This document shows positions 1 through 4,204 of a DNA stretch of 8,427 bases, in pieces. Made by a program: the position numbers and the translations under genes. Location of the stretch: positions 3,589 to 12,015 of the forward strand of contig KL568573.1 of assembly GCA_000715605.1 (NCBI GenBank). The letters are read 5' to 3'. Position 1 is the first letter of the stretch. Every line of letters starts with the position of its first letter. The notes under the pieces were generated by a model. The model did not search any database and was not told where the DNA came from. It worked only from the letters and a program-made list of their open reading frames with translations. Source of the stretch: Streptomyces speibonae (lineage in GTDB: Bacteria > Actinomycetota > Actinomycetes > Streptomycetales > Streptomycetaceae).

Positions 1-135
1 GGAGCGGACCACGGCGATGGCGACGGCCGCGGCGAGCAGCAGCACCAGGGCGAGGGCGACGCCCCGCGTGCGGGTCCACACCTGGCGGACCGTGGGCGAG
101 GCCGAGGTGGACGGGTGCGTGACCTCGGTCGTCAT
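1..135 (-). CDS. DUF4350-type membrane protein, N-terminal 45 residues only
   Basis: This is the start of a gene that leaves the window on the left. The 45 visible codons give a short Ser/Thr-rich N-terminus (residues 1-15), a basic stretch (RQVWTRTRG, 17-25) and a hydrophobic helix at about 25-43 rich in Ala, Leu and Val. The start ATG (135-133) overlaps the TGA of the upstream DUF4129 gene as ATGA, so translation is probably coupled. A GGAG lies 8 nt before the ATG. The DUF4350 label rests mainly on context: this gene order (DUF4129, then a membrane protein with this kind of N-terminus, then MoxR ATPase and DUF58 genes) is common in Streptomyces. The DUF4350 domain itself would lie outside the window. 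The reading frame and start are well supported; the family name less so. Confidence 0.75.
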   Translation of the reverse strand, partial: MTTEVTHPSTSASPTVRQVWTRTRGVALALVLLLAAAVAIAVVRS

Positions 136-878
136 CCGGCGGCTCCGTGGCGGGTGGTGGTGTCCGTGCTCCGGGTGCTGCCGGCGCTGCCCGCGAGCTG
201 TGGCCGGGTGCGTTCCAGGCCGTGGTCGAGGTCGGCGATCCGCCGGTACGACTCCTGGGTGGCGGCCCTGCCGCCGTACGTCACGTCGTCGAAGTCGCGG
301 GCGGCGGCGCGCAGGCCGTCGGTGTGGGCGGGCAGGGCGCGGCCGGCTTCCGCGGCGGCCTCGTCGGCGGTGCGGCCGGGGCGGGAGTCGAGCAGGGCCC
401 GTTCCTCCAGGGCGCGGACGATGGCCCGCATGCGTTCCTGGACGGCCTGGTTCCAGTGGCCCTGGGCGGCGTGTGCCTCGGCGGCGGCGCGGTGCTCGGC
501 GGCGCTGCGGGGGCGGTCGTCGAACAGGGCGGGGGCCGAGGTGGGGTGGCGGCGGGGGGTGCCCAGGCGCCACCAGAGGGCGCCCAGGACGGCGAGTACG
601 GCCGCGACGATGACGACGAGGCCGAGGGTGCCGCCGGGTGCGGCGGTGGAGGCGGCGTCGAACAGTTCGGCGATCCAGTCCCAGAAGGCGTCGAGGGCCC
701 GCTGGAACCAGCTGGGGTCGTTCTCGTGGTACATGCGTTTGGACAGCTCGCGCCGGGCCGCGTCCTGCGCGGGGTCGCGCGGGACGGTCAGGGGCGGCTC
801 GTCGTCGCCGCTCAGCGGCATGCGTACGGCCGTGGCCAGGGCCTGTGCCGTGGTGAGAACTCCCCCCGTGGTGATCAC
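132..878 (-). CDS. DUF4129 domain-containing single-pass membrane protein
   Basis: The protein has 248 residues. The N-terminal part (1-80) is polar, with a Trp-rich amphipathic stretch (FWDWIAELF, 65-73). One clear membrane helix lies at 84-105 (GLVVIVAAVLAVLGALWW). The rest (about 120-225) is an Ala/Arg/Glu-rich helical domain with HWNQAVQERMRAIVRALEER (141-160) and DDVTYGGRAATQESYRRIADLD (core YGG at 201-203), the pattern of DUF4129. DUF4129 also forms the C-terminus of TgpA-type transglutaminases, and stand-alone forms sit beside MoxR/DUF58 genes; the biochemical role is unknown. I kept the GTG start at 878 because GGGGAG lies 8 nt before it, inside the end of the previous gene. The internal ATG at residue 20 is an alternative. 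It starts 4 nt after the stop of the upstream membrane gene and overlaps the next gene by ATGA, so it is the middle cistron of one operon. Confidence 0.9.
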   Translation of the reverse strand: MITTGGVLTTAQALATAVRMPLSGDDEPPLTVPRDPAQDAARRELSKRMYHENDPSWFQRALDAFWDWIAELFDAASTAAPGGTLGLVVIVAAVLAVLGALWWRLGTPRRHPTSAPALFDDRPRSAAEHRAAAEAHAAQGHWNQAVQERMRAIVRALEERALLDSRPGRTADEAAAEAGRALPAHTDGLRAAARDFDDVTYGGRAATQESYRRIADLDHGLERTRPQLAGSAGSTRSTDTTTRHGAAG

Positions 879-882
879 CGCG

Positions 883-2220
883 TCAGCTCCCCGGAGTGGT
901 GCCGGGGCTGTCCGCCGGGACGCCGGCGGCGCGGGCGAGTTCGAGGTCGAGCGCCTCGCGGCGGATGCGCTGGTCGATGTAGAGGAGCACGGTGACGCCG
1001 GCCGTGATCGGGAACGTGATCATGGCGCCGATGACCGAGCCGATGCCGCTGACGATGAGGAACGTCCAGCCGAGGTCGCCGCCCGCGGTGTTGAGGAAGC
1101 CGGTGGCGCCGTCCCCGCTGAGGGCCGAGGCGAGGAAGGTGAACGGGATGACGATGATCGACGCGACGACGTTGGCGATGATCGTCGCGAGGAGCTGGAT
1201 GCCGAACACCCGCCACCAGGAGCCGCGGACCAGTTTGGCGGAGCGGCTCATCGCCTTGACGATGCCCTGCTTCTCGAGCATCAGCGTGGGCGAGGCCAGC
1301 GAGAAGCGGATCATCAGCCACAGGGCGAGTACGCCGGCGCAGATGACTCCGAGGACGGTGAGGGCGATGCCCACCTCTCCGCCCGCCGCCACCGACACGA
1401 GGATGCCGGGCAGCGCGCCCGCGGTGATGAGGCCGGCGGTGATGAGCAGCAGCAGGCAGATCAGGCCGAACAGTTTGACGATCTGGGGGCGGGCGTCGCG
1501 CCAGGCGTCAGCGGTGGTGACGGGCCTGCCGAGCACCGCGCGGCTGGTGACGGTGGTGAGCAGGGCGGTGGCGGCGACGGTGCCGACGAGCGTGACCAGG
1601 AAGACCACGCCGGAGTTGAACAGGGCGTCGCCCATGGCGTCGGTCAGCTCGCTGAGCGTGGCGCTGGGGTCGTTGAGCGCCTCGGTGCTGGAGTTGTCGA
1701 GGACCAGGCCCTGGAGCAGGACGACGACGATCTCGGTGAGGACGGCGACGGTCAGGGCGATGCCGAGGACGGTGCGCCAGTAGGTGCGCATGGTGGAGAC
1801 GGCGCCGTCGAGGATCTCGCCCACGCCGAGGGGGCGCAGCGGGATGACGCCGGGCTTGGCCGCGGGCGGGGGGCCGCCCCAGCCGCTGCCCCAGCCGCCG
1901 CCCCAGCCGGGGTGGCCTCCGGGGCCGCCGGGGCCTGCGGGGGGCGGAGCGCCCCAGCCGGGGCCGGCGGGCGGGGGAGCCTGGCCGGGGCCCGTGGGGC
2001 CGGGGCCGCCGGTGGGCGCGGACCACTGTCCGGCCGGCGGCTGGTCCTTGGACCACTGCACACCCGGGTCCTGCGGCGCCTGGCCCGGCTGCGGGGGCCG
2101 GTCGGCGGGCTGCTCCGGGTCGTCCGCGCGGCCGGCGGGCTCGGCAGGTCCGGCCGCGCCGGGTTCCTGCCCCTCGGACGGGGCGGATCCGGGCGAGGCC
2201 CAGCCCGGAGTGTCTTTCAT
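883..2220 (-). CDS. Six-helix integral membrane protein with Pro/Gly-rich cytosolic tail (GPDPase membrane domain / DUF7847-like)
   Basis: The protein has 445 residues. Residues 1-122 are low complexity (Pro, Gly, Ala, Trp), with an APPPAGPG repeat at 81-88 and 91-98 and three GWGG/GWGS units at 105-116. The membrane domain opens with the conserved-looking IPLRPLGVGEILDGA (126-140). Helices are predicted at about 148-172, 203-226, 247-275, 282-305, 336-366 and 384-415. A loop WLMIRFSLASPTLMLEK (301-317) between helices 4 and 5 resembles the 'glycerophosphoryl diester phosphodiesterase membrane domain' family. That name is historical: there is no GDPD catalytic domain here, so no enzyme activity should be assumed. 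The ATG at 2220 is supported by GAAGGAG 5 nt upstream. It is the first gene of the leftward operon and is transcribed divergently from mtnA. Function unknown; a membrane scaffold or transporter-like role is only a guess. Confidence 0.92.
   Translation of the reverse strand: MKDTPGWASPGSAPSEGQEPGAAGPAEPAGRADDPEQPADRPPQPGQAPQDPGVQWSKDQPPAGQWSAPTGGPGPTGPGQAPPPAGPGWGAPPPAGPGGPGGHPGWGGGWGSGWGGPPPAAKPGVIPLRPLGVGEILDGAVSTMRTYWRTVLGIALTVAVLTEIVVVLLQGLVLDNSSTEALNDPSATLSELTDAMGDALFNSGVVFLVTLVGTVAATALLTTVTSRAVLGRPVTTADAWRDARPQIVKLFGLICLLLLITAGLITAGALPGILVSVAAGGEVGIALTVLGVICAGVLALWLMIRFSLASPTLMLEKQGIVKAMSRSAKLVRGSWWRVFGIQLLATIIANVVASIIVIPFTFLASALSGDGATGFLNTAGGDLGWTFLIVSGIGSVIGAMITFPITAGVTVLLYIDQRIRREALDLELARAAGVPADSPGTTPGS
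1873..1908 (-). repeat. Three tandem 12-bp units encoding GWGG/GWGS
   Basis: On the plus strand the unit GCCGCCCCAGCC occurs at 1873-1884 and 1897-1908, with a one-base variant (GCTGCCCCAGCC) between them at 1885-1896. Read on the minus strand in the frame of the membrane protein it encodes residues 105-116 as GWGG-GWGS-GWGG. The repeat is in frame, so copy-number changes would alter tail length without breaking the gene. Confidence 0.85.
1921..1980 (-). repeat. Two 30-bp imperfect repeats encoding APPPAGPGxx
   Basis: Codons 81-90 (1980-1951) and 91-100 (1950-1921) of the membrane protein encode APPPAGPGWG and APPPAGPGGP. The first eight residues are identical and the DNA is similar, differing mostly at third positions. 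That suggests an old in-frame duplication held at the protein level. It lies in the disordered N-terminal tail, just before the GWGG units. Confidence 0.75.
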
Positions 2221-2225
2221 CGTCG

Positions 2226-2232
2226 CTCCTTC
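2226..2232 (-). promoter_or_regulatory. Ribosome binding site of the membrane-protein gene
   Basis: The minus strand reads GAAGGAG with 5 nt between it and the ATG at 2220. This is the strongest Shine-Dalgarno sequence of the leftward operon and fixes the start of its first gene. Confidence 0.8.
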
Positions 2233-2348
2233 ACGGTGCCCGTCCGCGGTCGCGGCGGCAGCTTGGCAGCCATCGTGCCATGGGGTGGTCGTCGGGTGAC
2301 CTGGCGAGGTGAGGGCTGCGTTCCTTCAATTGTCGGGGCGACAGGGGG

Positions 2349-2354
2349 CAGACT
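2349..2354 (+). promoter_or_regulatory. Candidate -10 element for leaderless mtnA
   Basis: CAGACT ends 6 nt before the mtnA ATG. In Streptomyces this spacing puts the transcription start at the A of ATG, which would explain the lack of a well-placed ribosome binding site (the nearest G-run, 2344-2348, is 12 nt away). The region 17-18 nt upstream (around 2325-2331) matches a -35 only weakly. Confidence 0.4.
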
Positions 2355-2360
2355 GGCCGC

Positions 2361-3509
2361 ATGGCTGATCAGTACGCACACAGCGGCGACACCAAGCGGC
2401 CGACCGAGATCCCGGTGCTGCGCTGGGAGGAACCACCCGAAGGCCCCGTTCTGGTCCTCCTCGACCAGACACGGCTGCCGGCCGAGGAGGTCGAACTCGT
2501 CTGCACGGACGCGCCCGCGCTGGTGGAGGCGATCCGCTCGCTCGCCGTGCGGGGCGCCCCGCTGCTGGGCATCGCGGGCGCCTACGGCGTCGCGCTGGCC
2601 GCCGTGCGGGGCTTCGACGTGGACGACGCGGCGGCGGCGCTGGAGAGCGCCCGGCCCACCGCGGTGAACCTCGCCGTCGGGGTGCGCCGGGCGCACTCCG
2701 CGCACCGGGAGGTGCTGGCCCGGGGCGGTGACGCCCGGCAGGCGGCAGGGGCCGCGCTGGCCGCGGCGCAGCAGTTGCACCGGGAGGACGCCGAGGCCAG
2801 CGCCCGGATGGCGGGGCACGGGCTGGCGCTGCTGGACGAGCTGCTGCCCGGCGGCGGGCACCGGATCCTCACGCACTGCAACACCGGTTCGCTGGTGTCG
2901 GGCGGTGAGGGGACGGCGTTCGCGGTGGCGCTGGCGGCGCACCGCGCGGGGCGGCTCAGGCGCCTGTGGGTGGACGAAACGCGTCCGTTGCTGCAAGGTG
3001 CTCGGCTGACGGCATACGAGGCGGCCCGCAACGGCATGGCGTACACGCTGCTCACCGACAACGCGGCGGGATCGCTGTTCGCGGCGGGTGAGGTGGACGC
3101 GGTGCTCGTCGGGGCGGACCGCATCGCGGCCGACGGTTCGGTGGCGAACAAGGTGGGGAGCTATCCGCTCGCGGTGCTCGCGCGGTACCACCATGTGCCG
3201 TTCGTCGTCGTGGCGCCGGTGACGACGGTGGATCCACGGACGCCGGACGGGGCGTCGATCGAGGTGGAGCAGCGGCCGGGGCATGAGGTGACGGAGGTCA
3301 CGGCACCGCAGGTGCCGGTGGCCGGAGCGGAAGCGGGAGGGGGGATTCCGGTGGCGCCCCTGGGGACGCAGGCGTACAACCCGGCGTTCGACGTGACACC
3401 ACCGGAGCTGGTGACGGCGATCGTCACCGAGGAGGGCGCCGTTTCGCCCGTGACCAACGAGGCCCTGGCGGCGTTGTGCGCCAGGTCACGCCAGGTAACG
3501 ATGAGCTAA
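2361..3509 (+). CDS. mtnA: S-methyl-5-thioribose-1-phosphate isomerase
   Basis: MtnA converts 5-methylthioribose-1-phosphate to 5-methylthioribulose-1-phosphate in the cytosolic methionine salvage pathway, which recycles the methylthioadenosine left by polyamine synthesis and similar reactions. The protein has 382 residues, slightly longer than the usual 340-360. Family signatures are RGAPLLGIAGAYG (64-76), THCNTGSLVSGGEGTA (171-186) with the expected catalytic Cys173, WVDETRPLLQGARLTA (203-218), and VGADRIAADGSVANKVGSY (250-268) with the expected catalytic Asp253, then YNPAFDVTP (339-347). It is related to the eIF2B alpha/beta/delta fold, but the Cys and Asp pair argues for the isomerase. 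The ATG at 2361 has no good Shine-Dalgarno; CAGACT 6 nt upstream suggests a leaderless mRNA. The TAA is 4 nt before mtrA, so mtnA read-through probably feeds the mtrAB-lpqB genes. Confidence 0.96.
   Translation: MADQYAHSGDTKRPTEIPVLRWEEPPEGPVLVLLDQTRLPAEEVELVCTDAPALVEAIRSLAVRGAPLLGIAGAYGVALAAVRGFDVDDAAAALESARPTAVNLAVGVRRAHSAHREVLARGGDARQAAGAALAAAQQLHREDAEASARMAGHGLALLDELLPGGGHRILTHCNTGSLVSGGEGTAFAVALAAHRAGRLRRLWVDETRPLLQGARLTAYEAARNGMAYTLLTDNAAGSLFAAGEVDAVLVGADRIAADGSVANKVGSYPLAVLARYHHVPFVVVAPVTTVDPRTPDGASIEVEQRPGHEVTEVTAPQVPVAGAEAGGGIPVAPLGTQAYNPAFDVTPPELVTAIVTEEGAVSPVTNEALAALCARSRQVTMS
3481..3500 (+). promoter_or_regulatory. Tandem 10-bp direct repeat before mtrA, candidate MtrA operator
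   Basis: Two adjacent decamers, CCAGGTCACG (3481-3490) and CCAGGTAACG (3491-3500), differ at one base. They lie in the last codons of mtnA and end 13 bp before the first mtrA ATG. OmpR-family regulators bind head-to-tail half-sites spaced by about one helical turn. MtrA sites described in mycobacteria and Streptomyces contain GTCAC- or GTAAC-like half-sites, which is what each repeat holds. The repeat also encodes the C-terminus of MtnA (ARSRQV), so coding constraint is an alternative explanation. Autoregulation is inferred. Confidence 0.5.
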
Positions 3510-3513
3510 TGGG

Positions 3514-4203
3514 ATGATGTCGTTTATGAAGGGACGAGTCCTTGTCGTCGACGACGACAGCGCACTGGCCGAGATGCTCGGCATCGTGCTGCGCGGTGAA
3601 GGTTTTGAGCCGTCTTTCGTAGCCGACGGCGACAAGGCGCTGGCCGCCTTCCGTGAGACCAAGCCCGATCTGGTGCTCCTGGACCTGATGCTGCCCGGCC
3701 GGGACGGCATCGAGGTGTGCCGTCTGATCAGGGCGGAGTCCGGGGTGCCGATCGTGATGCTCACGGCGAAGAGCGACACCGTCGATGTCGTGGTGGGCCT
3801 GGAGTCCGGTGCCGACGACTACATCGTGAAGCCGTTCAAGCCGAAGGAGCTGGTGGCCCGTATCCGGGCGCGGCTGCGCAGGTCGGAGGAGCCGGCGCCG
3901 GAGCAGCTCGCCATCGGCGATCTGGTGATCGACGTGGCCGGTCACTCCGTGAAGCGGGACGGGCAGGCCATCGCGCTGACGCCGCTGGAGTTCGACCTGC
4001 TGGTCGCGCTGGCCCGCAAACCGTGGCAGGTGTTCACGCGCGAGGTGCTCCTGGAGCAGGTCTGGGGCTACCGCCACGCGGCGGACACCCGGCTGGTGAA
4101 CGTGCATGTGCAGCGGCTGCGCTCCAAGGTCGAGAAGGACCCGGAGAAGCCGGAGATCGTGGTGACCGTCCGTGGCGTCGGATACAAGGCAGGACCGAGC
4201 TGA
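3514..4203 (+). CDS. mtrA: OmpR/PhoB-family response regulator MtrA
   Basis: MtrA is the DNA-binding regulator phosphorylated by MtrB; in actinobacteria it controls cell-wall and division genes, and in Streptomyces development and antibiotic clusters. The protein has 229 residues. The receiver domain (about 6-122) has the acidic pocket VVDDD (11-15), phospho-acceptor Asp57 in LLDLMLPG, Thr84 in MLTAK and Lys106 in VKPFKP. The winged-helix domain (about 131-226) has LTPLEFDLL, VFTREVLLEQVWGY, the recognition-helix region TRLVNVHVQRLRSKVE and VRGVGYK. The sequence closely resembles the mycobacterial MtrA I remember. The start is uncertain: in-frame ATGs lie at 3514, 3517 and 3526, none with a strong ribosome binding site. 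Starting at 3517 would give the mycobacterial length. All receiver residues are retained. The gene follows mtnA by 4 nt and precedes mtrB by 1 nt. Confidence 0.97.
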   Translation: MMSFMKGRVLVVDDDSALAEMLGIVLRGEGFEPSFVADGDKALAAFRETKPDLVLLDLMLPGRDGIEVCRLIRAESGVPIVMLTAKSDTVDVVVGLESGADDYIVKPFKPKELVARIRARLRRSEEPAPEQLAIGDLVIDVAGHSVKRDGQAIALTPLEFDLLVALARKPWQVFTREVLLEQVWGYRHAADTRLVNVHVQRLRSKVEKDPEKPEIVVTVRGVGYKAGPS

Positions 4204-4204
4204 C

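Larger units (their letters stand above)
2221..2360. promoter_or_regulatory. Divergent spacer between the membrane-protein operon and mtnA
   Basis: These 140 bp must hold promoters for both directions. No convincing full -35/-10 pair is visible for the leftward operon; a TTGAAG on the minus strand (near 2330-2325) has no good -10 at the right distance. For mtnA, CAGACT (2349-2354) lies 6 nt before the ATG, as expected for the -10 of a leaderless transcript, but a -35 is poor. A small palindrome TGTCG-GGG-CGACA (2331-2343) lies just upstream. The minus strand also carries CCAGGTCACC (2304-2295), sharing nine bases with the repeats before mtrA. The spacer is a real regulatory region by position; the individual elements are tentative. 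Confidence 0.55.

Noticed and set aside
883..2220. Reading the membrane protein as a glycerophosphodiester phosphodiesterase enzyme
   Set aside because: Only the membrane-domain-like part is present; no catalytic GDPD motifs (HRG, ExD) are seen.
115..2667. 850-codon open frame on the plus strand
   Set aside because: It lies antisense to three well-supported leftward genes and runs on into mtnA out of frame. Its composition (Arg, Ala, Gly, Asp runs) is typical of antisense frames in high-GC DNA.
4172..4204. GTG 4172 as the mtrB start
   Set aside because: It would overlap mtrA by 32 nt and add 11 residues that merely read the mtrA end in another frame; ATG 4205 is directly after the mtrA stop.
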